Positions 9,050 to 17,785 of a stretch of DNA of 64,000 nucleotides are shown here, piece after piece. The notes under the pieces were generated by a model. It searched no databases and had not been told where the DNA came from. It saw nothing but the letters and a program-made list of their open reading frames with translations. Each line of letters opens with the position of its first letter. Within the stretch, counting starts at the first letter, position 1. Made by a program: the position numbers and the translations under genes. Origin of the DNA: a delta proteobacterium MLS_D (GTDB lineage Bacteria > Desulfobacterota > Syntrophia > Syntrophales > UBA2210); NCBI GenBank assembly GCA_002030015.1, contig LQBH01000024.1:1-64000 (forward strand). The letters run 5' to 3'.

Positions 9050-10222
9050 TCATCCCGCGAAGCTTCCGTATATGAGCCCCGCGATGGTCGACATCACAAT
9101 AATAATGCCGCAGAAAACGGCCGTTTTTTTCACTCCCATGACGCTCCCGATCACCAGCATGTTCGGCAGCGACAGGGCCGGTCCCGCCAGGAGCAGGGCC
9201 AGCGCGGGCCCTTTCCCCATCCCGGCGCCCAGGAGCCCCTGGAGGATCGGGATCTCCGTCAGGGTCGCGAAATACATGAGCGCCCCCGCCACCGAGGCGA
9301 AGAGGTTCGCCCACAGCGAGTTTCCGCCGAGGAGCGCCTGCACATACTGCTCCGGGATCAGGGCCGGATGCCCCGGCCTCCCCAGGAGGAACCCGGCGAC
9401 CAGAACGCCCCCGATCAGGAGGGGAACTATCTGCTTCATGAACCCCCAGGTCGAATCCACCCAGGCGAGGCGCTCGTCCTTTCGAAACCAGTCCGTGACC
9501 ATCCAGGCCAGGACGGCCAGGAGGACCAAGGTCATGTACCATTTGTACGCGAAGATCGCCGCCCACAGCCCCGTCGAGCCCGCAGCGGGGCGCGCGAAGG
9601 AGGCGAAGACCAGGATCAGGACCATCGTCAAAAGGTACAGGGTATCCTGCAGGAGCGTGCGCCCCCCACCGTCGCTCTCCGGGACGTAGATCCGACCCGT
9701 GGCCCGTTCGGCGTCGTCCTTCCGAAAGATCAGCGCCATCAGGAGACCCGTGATAATGGCGAAAATGATCGCGCCGATCGCGCGGGCCAATCCCATCTGC
9801 CATCCCAGGACCTTCGCCGTGAGGGTGATGGCCAGGACGTTGATCGCCGGCCCCGAATAGAGAAAGGCCGTGGCAGGGCCGATCCCGGCGCCGCGGGTGT
9901 AAATGCCCGCGAAGAGCGGCAGGACCGTGCACGAACAGACAGCCAGGATCGAGCCGGAAACCGAGGCCACCGAATAGGAAAGAATCTTGCCGGCCTGGGC
10001 GCCGAAATACTTCAGTACCGACGCCTGCGAGACAAAGACCGCGATCGCCCCCGCGATGAAAAAGGCGGGAATGAGACAGGTCAGGACGTGTTCGCGGGCG
10101 TACTCCCGGAGCATCATGAATGCCTCCAGTCCCGACTGCCGGATCAGCGCGTGGTCCCAGGGAATGTAATAGGCCGCCAGAAAGACGGCGGCGATTATAA
10201 TAAGCTTGGTTCGTTCCCTCAT
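9050..10222 (-). CDS. Permease of the DUF318/ArsP-like family
   Basis: Multi-TM; SVASVSGSILAVCSCTVLPLFAGIYTRGAGIGPATAFLYSGPAINVLAI...; ars cluster context. Confidence 0.88.
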   Translation of the reverse strand: MRERTKLIIIAAVFLAAYYIPWDHALIRQSGLEAFMMLREYAREHVLTCLIPAFFIAGAIAVFVSQASVLKYFGAQAGKILSYSVASVSGSILAVCSCTVLPLFAGIYTRGAGIGPATAFLYSGPAINVLAITLTAKVLGWQMGLARAIGAIIFAIITGLLMALIFRKDDAERATGRIYVPESDGGGRTLLQDTLYLLTMVLILVFASFARPAAGSTGLWAAIFAYKWYMTLVLLAVLAWMVTDWFRKDERLAWVDSTWGFMKQIVPLLIGGVLVAGFLLGRPGHPALIPEQYVQALLGGNSLWANLFASVAGALMYFATLTEIPILQGLLGAGMGKGPALALLLAGPALSLPNMLVIGSVMGVKKTAVFCGIIIVMSTIAGLIYGSFAG

Positions 10223-10253
10223 TGCTACAGGCTCGTGCCGTTCATTAATTTAT

Positions 10254-10265
10254 ATATCGCGATAT
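10254..10265. promoter_or_regulatory. Palindrome ATATCGCGATAT between arsR and permease (candidate ArsR operator)
   Basis: Perfect 12-bp palindrome upstream of the permease start; similar to a site upstream of arsR. Confidence 0.45.
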
Positions 10266-10289
10266 GTCGATACACAAGGATAAAAAATT

Positions 10290-10634
10290 TTACCGGCAGC
10301 AAATCTCCTCTCTGCGGATACGGGGGAGTCTGATCTCCAGTTCGGTCATCGCGGGATCGTCCTCCAGCCAGTGCTTCAGATTACCGATCAGAGAAGCCGC
10401 GTAAGGACTCGCCCCGCCGTCTGCGAGGACGTAATTGACCCACAATCCTTCTTTGAAGGAAGTAATCAGACCGGCATCCTCAAGGATTTTCAAGTGCTTG
10501 CTGGCGGTTGACTGGGCCACGCCGAGGGCCGCCGTTATCTCGCAGACGCACATGACCCGTTTCTGCAGCATCTTCACAATCCTGACCCGATTCGAATCGG
10601 AAAGCGCCTTCATGACCCTGATAAATTCTTTCAT
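10290..10634 (-). CDS. arsR: ArsR family transcriptional regulator
   Basis: MKALSDSNRVRIVKMLQKRVMCVCEITAALGVAQSTASKHLKILEDAGLITSFKEGLWVNYVL; ELCVC-like metal site (VMCVCEI). Confidence 0.93.
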   Translation of the reverse strand: MKEFIRVMKALSDSNRVRIVKMLQKRVMCVCEITAALGVAQSTASKHLKILEDAGLITSFKEGLWVNYVLADGGASPYAASLIGNLKHWLEDDPAMTELEIRLPRIRREEICCR

Positions 10635-10643
10635 AATACCTCC

Positions 10644-10655
10644 ATATCGCTATAT
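10644..10655. promoter_or_regulatory. ATATCGCTATAT near-palindrome upstream of arsR (candidate ArsR operator)
   Basis: Located about 10 bp upstream of the arsR start; near-identical to 10254-10265. Confidence 0.45.
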
Positions 10656-11212
10656 GGTAATATAGCCGCTCTGCGTGCCCTGTCAAGAAATTTTTATTTC
10701 CTTATGCGCACGAAACGATTTCACTATACTTTTCAACAGGATCACACCCCTGATGCCGCCGTCCCGGCGAGAATGTCGGGGTTGTTTGACTGAACGGGCG
10801 TTCATAACAGAAAATCACGTCGAACAGCGTTCTTCATGTAACGCGGGCTCCCGTATCGACGCTGAATCCGACTCGGCGAAAACCGATCGCATGCTGCGCA
10901 CATCCGCATCCAGGGGGCATGGCTTCATCTGATCCCACCCATAGAAAGGGGATATGTTCCAGGGCGAGCACAACTGAAATTACGCAGTCAACGTTCACTC
11001 CCTGTCGTCATTCCGACGACAGCCGGCCGGGGTGCCTAACCGGCTTATCCGACCTGGGCTTACACTTCTGAATGCCGGATCATGTCCTGCATGATACTGG
11101 CGGCAGTATATCGGGCCCTTGAAAAAATGAGCCGATTGTGAGGTTTACTCATACGGAGCGGCGTAGCCGGCCCCCGTGACCCCGCACGTGAGGCAGGGGA
11201 TCCCCTGTCGAT

Positions 11213-11761
11213 CTAAAAGGCAATTGAACCAAGAAGATAGAGGGAATCCATTCCGTCGTTTTCCTTATAAATACCTGCGTTGGATATGTGCCGGCAACGG
11301 ACGCCCAGCGAACAATTTCTGCCTCCGAGGGAAAATCCGTATCCCGCGCCCGCCATGGGACTGAAGATGAAGGAACCGCCCAAGTCTCGGTGGTCGATCG
11401 CCTGGCGGCTGACGTAGTTGGCGCCCACGCCTCCCTCGATGTAGGGACCGAGCCTTCCGCCGGCAAAAACAAACAGTCGCGCCATGGCGCCGATCCCCGC
11501 CACAACGGTTTCTTTCCCGTCGTGATGAATTACCTCCAGGTCCCCTTCGAGGCGTAGTTGCAGGTTCTTCGCCGCAGCGGGAAGCATGCACAGGGCGGGA
11601 ATTACAAGCACCTGTTTTGTTGCGGGGCTGGGATTAATAGAAGAACCGCAACCGACGGCCATCTCGCCGAACCAGCCCCCCGCAACCGACGGTCCATAAA
11701 AACAGAATACGGCGACAAGCACCGCCACAAGACAGATACAACAGAAACGAGCATGCTTCAC
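11213..11761 (-). CDS. Acyloxyacyl hydrolase / lipid A 3-O-deacylase (PagL-like)
   Basis: Signal-like N-terminus; PYIEGGVGANYVSRQAIDHRDLGGSFIFSPMAGAGYGFSLGGRNCSLGVRCRHISNAGIYKENDGMDS (H-S pair as in PagL). GTG start chosen after GGAGGGTTCTT. Confidence 0.75.
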   Translation of the reverse strand: MKHARFCCICLVAVLVAVFCFYGPSVAGGWFGEMAVGCGSSINPSPATKQVLVIPALCMLPAAAKNLQLRLEGDLEVIHHDGKETVVAGIGAMARLFVFAGGRLGPYIEGGVGANYVSRQAIDHRDLGGSFIFSPMAGAGYGFSLGGRNCSLGVRCRHISNAGIYKENDGMDSLYLLGSIAF

Positions 11762-11965
11762 AAGAACCCTCCTTCTCCGCTGGAGTGCCGGCTGCAAAAC
11801 CCCGGCCCGCCATGATATAAGTGAAAGAGACGATTTTTTCAAGGTTCTGATCCATGTACGGCGGGCACAATACGCCTTTTCTCTCCCAATTATGTCCTGT
11901 TTGCTGTATAATCGCCGCCGTTTTTGAATTATCGTACCGAAAAACCGAGAAAGGAGGTTTCCCGC

Positions 11966-13327
11966 ATGGGTAACACTATGAACAACAGGGAGAGCTGGGC
12001 GAGCCGGGTCGGTTTTGTTCTCGCCGCCGCCGGGTCGGCCGTCGGTCTCGGAAATATCTGGCGATTCCCTTACATGGCCGGTGAACACGGCGGCGCCGCT
12101 TTTATTATAATTTATCTTATCGCCATCGTCCTGATCGGCTATCCCCTCATGATAAATGAAATGATACTGGGGCGCGTCTCACATCGTGACCCCGTGGGGG
12201 CTTTCAAGAGTCTCGCTCCCGGCAGTCCCTGGTGGCTGGTGGGCGCCCTGGGTGTTTTCACCGGTTTTATTATTCTTTCATATTACGCCGTCGTGGCCGG
12301 CTGGTCCGTCGCGTATATATACAAGGTCATCATCGCCGTACGAACGCCGGGGATCGATCACGCGGATGCCTTCGTGAGCCATATCACCAGCCTCTGGGAA
12401 CCTATCGGCTGGCAGGCCTTTTTCATGATTCTCACCATCGGCATCATCGCGGCCGGCGTTGTAAAAGGCATCCAGCGGTGGGTCACCATCTTGATGCCCG
12501 TTCTGTTTGTCATTCTCATACTCCTCATACTGCGCGCCGTCACGCTTCCCGGCGCGGGTGAAGGAATCGCCTATTACCTGAAGCCCGATTTCAGCCAGGT
12601 AACGGGACGCACACTGCTCGGCGCTCTGTCCCAGGCGTTTTTCTCGTTGAGCCTGGGTATGGGAGTGTTCATAACCTACGGCAGTTATCTCAGTGACAAG
12701 GACGAATTTACGGGCAACGCGGCATCCGTTATAGGACTCGACACGGGGGTCGCCCTGCTGGCGGGTTTGGCCATATTCCCCGCTCTCTTCGCGCTGGGAT
12801 TCGAACCCGGCGCCGGTCCCGGTCTCGTGTTCATAACGCTGCCCGCGGTGTTCGCCCAGATGCCCCTGGGAACGCTATTCGGCGTTCTTTTTTTCCTGCT
12901 TCTGACAATCGCGGCGCTCACATCGGCCATCTCGCTGCTGGAAGTAGTAACGGCCTGGCTGATGGACGAAAAAGGCTGGCAGCGAAAAAAAGCGGCCCTG
13001 TGGATGGGTATAATCATCTTTGTCGTCGGTCTTCCGGCCACCCTCGGGTACAGCGCCTTGAGCGGTTTCTCCTTTCCGGGGCTGGGAACGGACGTCCTCG
13101 ACACGTATGACTGGTTCGCCAACAGCATTTTCCTGCCCCTGGGCGGGTTGCTGGCGGCCATATTCACGGGCTACGTCTGGGGAACCAGGAAGGCCAGGGA
13201 TGAAGCCGCGAAAAACCGCAACTGGCTATCGCTCGGCGCCTGGTGGAGTTTCATGGTGCGTTACCTGGCGCCCGTGCTGATTGCGGCCATTATGATAATG
13301 GGCCTTTATGATTCATTCGTTAAGTAG
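11966..13327 (+). CDS. Sodium-dependent transporter, NSS/SNF family
   Basis: WASRVGFVLAAAGSAVGLGNIWRFPYMAGEHGGAAFIIIYL is the NSS TM1 signature; AAAGGAGG RBS. Confidence 0.94.
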   Translation: MGNTMNNRESWASRVGFVLAAAGSAVGLGNIWRFPYMAGEHGGAAFIIIYLIAIVLIGYPLMINEMILGRVSHRDPVGAFKSLAPGSPWWLVGALGVFTGFIILSYYAVVAGWSVAYIYKVIIAVRTPGIDHADAFVSHITSLWEPIGWQAFFMILTIGIIAAGVVKGIQRWVTILMPVLFVILILLILRAVTLPGAGEGIAYYLKPDFSQVTGRTLLGALSQAFFSLSLGMGVFITYGSYLSDKDEFTGNAASVIGLDTGVALLAGLAIFPALFALGFEPGAGPGLVFITLPAVFAQMPLGTLFGVLFFLLLTIAALTSAISLLEVVTAWLMDEKGWQRKKAALWMGIIIFVVGLPATLGYSALSGFSFPGLGTDVLDTYDWFANSIFLPLGGLLAAIFTGYVWGTRKARDEAAKNRNWLSLGAWWSFMVRYLAPVLIAAIMIMGLYDSFVK

Positions 13328-13371
13328 GCAACGGTGCCGCTTCACGACCGCCCCGTTCGCGTGTTTCGATT

Positions 13372-13414
13372 CCGGAGCGGCGGGACGCGACGCGTCGCCG
13401 CTCCTCCGCTCCGG
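13372..13414. terminator. GC-rich hairpin downstream of the NSS transporter
   Basis: CCGGAGCGG ... CCGCTCCGG with inner GACGCGACGCGTC, followed by a weakly T-rich stretch. Confidence 0.4.
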
Positions 13415-13438
13415 ATACTTTTATTTCATGAGGTATTT

Positions 13439-13795
13439 ATGACACACCTCCGGACCACCCTTTTTCTGTTTGTTTCGATGGTTATAATATCCTGCACGCC
13501 CGCATCGGCAGCGGATTCAGAACTGCTCGGCGACATTATAAAGGAATACGAATGTTCCGTCCCCGTGGAAAACCGGGGTGACGCCGCCCGGTGTTTCAAC
13601 AGGTATTTCGAGAAAAAAATGGCGCTTCTCGAAAAACAGCGCGGGACAATGCCCAACCGCATAAGAGAAATGATGCAGCCGGTTTCGGAAGACGAGATTG
13701 TAACCGAGGACAGGCGTTATCGCATCAAGAGAAGAGACGGCGGCGGGTCGCCCTATTTCATGAAAGACGGTGTTATCTATCTGGATTTCAATTGA
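13439..13795 (+). CDS. Small exported protein of unknown function
   Basis: MTHLRTTLFLFVSMVIISCTPASAADSELLGDI... signal/lipobox-like N-terminus, 118 aa. Confidence 0.6.
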   Translation: MTHLRTTLFLFVSMVIISCTPASAADSELLGDIIKEYECSVPVENRGDAARCFNRYFEKKMALLEKQRGTMPNRIREMMQPVSEDEIVTEDRRYRIKRRDGGGSPYFMKDGVIYLDFN

Positions 13796-13888
13796 GAATG
13801 GCCGGGTGCCGGCCTGTTGCGTTCCGCGATGGGCGTACTGATATCGAACGATTTAATATTTGTTTTTGACGATTGAGGAGTGCCTTTC

Positions 13889-14620
13889 TCATGACCTTTT
13901 TCTGAAGATAAAATTGTTGCAGTAATCCTTCCTGTCCCAGAAACGCTCACCGATCTCCCTCTGGTGCACGGAGGGATCGAATTCCGCCAGCGGCCGGAGC
14001 CTCCTGCCGCATACGAAATCGCCTTCGTATCCCAAGTCGAGAAGGATGCGAAACACGTCGAACACATCGCCCGATTCGAGGTGCCGATTCTCGCATTCAA
14101 ATACCAGCAGGGGCGACCGTTCTTTCAATATCCGCCGGGCGCCTTCAAAAACACGGGGTTCCGCTCCCTCCACATCGATTTTCAGGACAGTCACCCGACA
14201 CCCGGGATCAAAATAATCGTCCAGCGCCACCACGGGAACCGTTGTTGCACGGCAGTTTTCCCGCTCCGACAGGCGGGCGTTTAACGACGCCCCCGGCGAG
14301 TTACCCGACGAACCAGGCACATACAGCGTTCGGGTTCCCGACACGGCATCGACGGCCTTCGCCTCCACGGTTATGTTTGAAAGTGACAGTTTTCGACAGA
14401 CCCGCCGCAGGTAATCGGCAAGCTCTTCCTGGGGTTCGAAAGCCGCAACGCGGCCCCGGTCTCCCACCCATCGCGACATCCACCAGACAAAGGCGCCTTT
14501 GTTCGCGCCGATATCGCATACCGTGTCGCCCGGGCGGACATAGTCCCTGATCGCCGAAAGTTCCGCCTTTTCATCCCGGTATCTCGCCCTGAAGGCGCGC
14601 CACAGGAATCGTGCTTCCAT
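13889..14620 (-). CDS. FkbM family methyltransferase
   Basis: VRPGDTVCDIGANKGAFVWWMSRWVGDRGRVAAFEPQEEL...VVALDDYF...VTVLKIDVEGAEPRVFEGARRIL. Confidence 0.9.
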   Translation of the reverse strand: MEARFLWRAFRARYRDEKAELSAIRDYVRPGDTVCDIGANKGAFVWWMSRWVGDRGRVAAFEPQEELADYLRRVCRKLSLSNITVEAKAVDAVSGTRTLYVPGSSGNSPGASLNARLSERENCRATTVPVVALDDYFDPGCRVTVLKIDVEGAEPRVFEGARRILKERSPLLVFECENRHLESGDVFDVFRILLDLGYEGDFVCGRRLRPLAEFDPSVHQREIGERFWDRKDYCNNFIFRKRS

Positions 14621-14643
14621 TCAATCCCTCCCCACTCCACCGG

Positions 14644-15147
14644 TCAGAAAAGCTCTTTCACCAGGAACCGCGTGCCGCCGGTCCCGCCATTGTACCGGGG
14701 TTTCCCGAATCCGGCGGCTTCATACACCCTTCTCGCATGGGTGTTATATTCCAGGACTTCGAGCGTGAGCTTGCAGCAGCCGATACGGCGGGACTTTTCT
14801 TCCACGGCTTCAAGAAGCCGCCGGGCGATACCTTCTCCGCGGTATTCAGGCAGCACCGCCAGGTCGTGTATGTTGACGAGCGGCCGTGCCGTGAACGTGG
14901 AAAACCCTTTGAAACACAGGGCGATTCCCACGGCCCTGGAATCCCTGAAGGCGATGAAGATCATCGTGGTGGGATGCTTACGCAACCCCGGAACGAGGGC
15001 CTCCCGTACATCCGGCGACAGTGGCTCCCCGTTGCCCATGGGATCCCTTGCGTAGGAATCGATGAGCTCGACTATTGCTTCCTGGTGTTCGCGAAGCGAA
15101 AGATCCGCCTCTACTATTACTGTCTGTACCATTCCTGTCTGTGCCAT
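14644..15147 (-). CDS. GNAT family N-acetyltransferase
   Basis: VNIHDLAVLPEYRGEGIARRLLEAVEEKSRRIGCCKLTLEVLEYNTHARRVYEAAGF. Confidence 0.92.
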   Translation of the reverse strand: MAQTGMVQTVIVEADLSLREHQEAIVELIDSYARDPMGNGEPLSPDVREALVPGLRKHPTTMIFIAFRDSRAVGIALCFKGFSTFTARPLVNIHDLAVLPEYRGEGIARRLLEAVEEKSRRIGCCKLTLEVLEYNTHARRVYEAAGFGKPRYNGGTGGTRFLVKELF

Positions 15148-15502
15148 TCATCCTCCCGACGGACATGTTTGTCGAAGAACCCTGCGATATGCGTCCCCGG
15201 AACAAGACCGGCGATGCTAGCATATTATGCTCTCTTTCGCCACGTCGGCGGCAATCTGACCCGGCGCGGCCGAAAACCGGGACAGCCGGGTAACAGCGGT
15301 GTCGCAAGACTTTCGATTATCATTATCATGAACACTATTTTTTCTCTCTGAAAATAAAAAATAACGTCGCGTTCTCACCGGGCCGCGGCATTCAGCGACA
15401 ATTTACGGCGGACGATTATTAATTCTAATATTAGTCCTTGACTTCCCGATCAAAAGGGTGCTAGAAGAGCGGCAACGTTGGATAAAGACATTTTGAAGCG
15501 TA

Positions 15503-15543
15503 GTAACGGCCGCCCTTTGATTGTCTGGCGGTCGTTTTTTTAC
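15503..15543 (+). terminator. Intrinsic terminator-like hairpin in the leader of cspA
   Basis: AACGGCCGCC-CTTTGATTGTCT-GGCGGTCGTT then TTTTT, ~55 nt before the cspA ATG. Confidence 0.6.
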
Positions 15544-15597
15544 TCTGTCATCGTTTTGATCCGGCTGTAGCAAAATTCATGAAAGGAGGAGCAAGCG

Positions 15598-15801
15598 ATG
15601 TCAGAAGGAACAGTAAAATGGTTCAATGAGAGCAAGGGCTTCGGATTTATCGAGCAAAGTAACGGCGGCGGCGATGTATTCGTACATTACAGCGCCATTC
15701 AGGCCGGTGGATTCAAGACCCTGACCGAAGGCCAGTCCGTAACGTTCGATGTTGTACAGGGTGCAAAAGGCCCGTCGGCCGAGAACGTTCAAATCGCCTA
15801 G
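15598..15801 (+). CDS. Cold-shock protein, CspA family
   Basis: [76 protein letters not shown]. Confidence 0.96.
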   Translation: MSEGTVKWFNESKGFGFIEQSNGGGDVFVHYSAIQAGGFKTLTEGQSVTFDVVQGAKGPSAENVQIA

Positions 15802-15822
15802 GTTTTACCTCGAGCATGCAGA

Positions 15823-15860
15823 GAGGCGCCCCGGCACGGAACACCGTGCCGGGGTGCCTC
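15823..15860 (+). terminator. Strong intrinsic terminator after cspA
   Basis: GAGGCGCCCCGGCACGG-AACA-CCGTGCCGGGGTGCCTC followed by TTTCCATTTTTT. Confidence 0.75.
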
Positions 15861-15886
15861 TTTCCATTTTTTCTTCAGGAGTTTTC

Positions 15887-16081
15887 ATGGGCCGCAAGTC
15901 AGTATATAATTTCAACAAGCGAAACAAGGAAAAGGCACGGCAAGAGAAACAGATGGAAAAGGCCGCGAAGCGCTTGCTTGCCAAGCAGAACAAAACCCGG
16001 CAGGAAACGCTGACACTGGACGGAGAACCGGGCGCCATCGACCCGGCCACGCCGGAAGAAACCGGTAAGGTCGAGGACTGA
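15887..16081 (+). CDS. Small highly basic/charged protein, unknown function
   Basis: ATG after CAGGAG: MGRKSVYNFNKRNKEKARQEKQMEKAAKRLLAKQNKTRQETLTLDGEPGAIDPATPEETGKVED. Confidence 0.6.
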   Translation: MGRKSVYNFNKRNKEKARQEKQMEKAAKRLLAKQNKTRQETLTLDGEPGAIDPATPEETGKVED

Positions 16082-16136
16082 AAACCGGCGGACACTCGCG
16101 GCAGGTACGTCATGAACGTGAGGGCGACCGACCCGG

Positions 16137-16982
16137 TCAGACCATGCCGGCAAACAGCCTGTCGACGCCCGGCGTGTTCGGCAGTTCGTTGCGGATTCGA
16201 CCCGGTATGTTCCGTTCCACGACCAGCCGCTTCGCAGGCTCGAAGCGAAAATCGTGGAACCAGACAGTCAGCATGACAAGAAAATCTCCCAGGGTCGCCA
16301 GATTCCCGATCTTCACGGCTTTCGTTTCAAGCGCTTCCTTCAGCACCGCCCCGCTGATCTCCCGGTTCAGGCGGATCTGCGGCAGCATCGTCGGAAGTTC
16401 GCTGAATCCGTCATCAGCAACGGAACGAAGCACCAGCTCCATAATATCCAGTTTGTCTGCGTCCTGAACAATGTCCAGCGTGCACCGCTGTTCCGGCTCG
16501 AGATCGGCGGGAATATCGGACACCAGGCGATTGTGATATTCCACGGCGCACAACAGAATTTTCCAATCCGCGACAGAAAAACGCCCGCCTATATCTTCCG
16601 TCTCCAGGACTTTTCGGCCGTACACTCCGTGGTCAACCGTGTCGGCATCGCGGAATGAACCAAAGTCGACGAACTGGGGAAAGCGCCCCACGTCGTGGAT
16701 GAGTCCCGCCCCTTCCGCCAGGCACTGGTCACGTTCCGGCAGGCCGAGAGCAACTGCGATCAGGCGCGCATTATCGGCGACCCGCAGGCTGTGGAGCCGC
16801 TTCAGTTCCAGCGGGGGCGACAACGTGCCGTTGTCGTCGCGAAAACGATCGACATAGGATCGGAACCACTCGTCCAACAGTTGTTTCAACCTCCCGTATT
16901 CCGCCTTTTCGTTCATTGCTTTCAGATCTTTCAGCACCGATGTCCCCACCGGACAAACAGCGACATGATACAACTTCTTCAC
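16137..16982 (-). CDS. HD domain phosphohydrolase
   Basis: HSLRVADNARLIAVALGL...GAGLIHDVGRFPQF...HGVYGRKVLE...VEYHNR...DIVQDADKLDIMEL; likely start 16916 or 16982. Confidence 0.85.
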   Translation of the reverse strand: MKKLYHVAVCPVGTSVLKDLKAMNEKAEYGRLKQLLDEWFRSYVDRFRDDNGTLSPPLELKRLHSLRVADNARLIAVALGLPERDQCLAEGAGLIHDVGRFPQFVDFGSFRDADTVDHGVYGRKVLETEDIGGRFSVADWKILLCAVEYHNRLVSDIPADLEPEQRCTLDIVQDADKLDIMELVLRSVADDGFSELPTMLPQIRLNREISGAVLKEALETKAVKIGNLATLGDFLVMLTVWFHDFRFEPAKRLVVERNIPGRIRNELPNTPGVDRLFAGMV

Positions 16983-17007
16983 GCTGTGTAAAAAAGGCGC
17001 CCCGCGG

Positions 17008-17637
17008 TCAGTCAGCCCTTTTGATACCCTTGATGACGATGAAGGCGCCCCTGCCGGCGCCGTCCAGGACTGTCAACTGTTCCTCGCCGGGTATGAGCGT
17101 CTGCCTGATTGTCTCGATATGGAAATCCGCTTTTTTCAAATACGTTTCCACTTCACGGGCGGAAAAAAACGTGGCTTCGCTGTAAAATTTACTTTTTTCT
17201 TTATTGCGGGCGTACCCCCGGCCCAGTTCGCTTTCACTGTCAACGAATCCCACGACGATACATCCGCCCGGCTTCAGTACTCTGAAAGACTCGTTGAACG
17301 TCTGAAGAATATCGTCGACAAAACAGATCGTCGTCACCAGAAGCACGACATCAAAGCGGCCGTCTTTAAAGGGCAACGCTTCGGCTATTCCCGGATATAC
17401 CTCGACACCCTGTTCCCTCGCCCTGGCCGCCATCTTTTCCGAAGGCTCCACACCGATTTTTATTCCCAGCGGCACGGCGAACTTTCCGGTCCCGACGCCT
17501 ACTTCCATCCCCTCGGCGGGTGGTGAAGGCATGACGCCGCGAACGGCTTTCAGCTCGGCCCGGTAAAGATCAGCATGTTGTTCGAACCAATTGTCATAGG
17601 CCCCGGTGTGTTTTTCGAAGGCATCTGTTCTTGGCAT
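17008..17637 (-). CDS. Class I SAM-dependent methyltransferase
   Basis: MPRTDAFEKHTGAYDNWFEQH...GMEVGVGTGKFAVPLGIKIGVEPSEKMAARAREQG...LPFKDGRFDVVLLVTTICFVDD. Confidence 0.9.
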   Translation of the reverse strand: MPRTDAFEKHTGAYDNWFEQHADLYRAELKAVRGVMPSPPAEGMEVGVGTGKFAVPLGIKIGVEPSEKMAARAREQGVEVYPGIAEALPFKDGRFDVVLLVTTICFVDDILQTFNESFRVLKPGGCIVVGFVDSESELGRGYARNKEKSKFYSEATFFSAREVETYLKKADFHIETIRQTLIPGEEQLTVLDGAGRGAFIVIKGIKRAD

Positions 17638-17785
17638 ACAAACCCTCCCTGGTGATTTCATCCCCCGGAATCAACCTCGACTCCGGGGGTTGGTTACCAT
17701 ATTTCTTGCGCCACGTGAACCGCTTTCACGCCGCGTCAGCGGAGAAACGGAAAATATATTTCTTCAATCGGTTCTTCCCGCGACA

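Noticed and set aside
8978-10333. 451-aa plus-strand ORF opposite the permease
   Set aside because: Arg/Gly/Asp-rich low-complexity translation typical of an antisense frame in high-GC DNA; the minus-strand permease is clearly the real gene.
11002-11021. CTGTCGTC-ATTC-GACGACAG inverted repeat in the 10.9-11.2 kb gap
   Set aside because: Short stem with no T-tract and no second copy noticed; insufficient to call a terminator or repeat family.
11762-12088. N-terminal extension of the 291-aa minus-strand ORF 11213-12088
   Set aside because: It would overlap the start of the well-supported NSS transporter; a GTG start at 11761 with RBS and signal peptide is more plausible.
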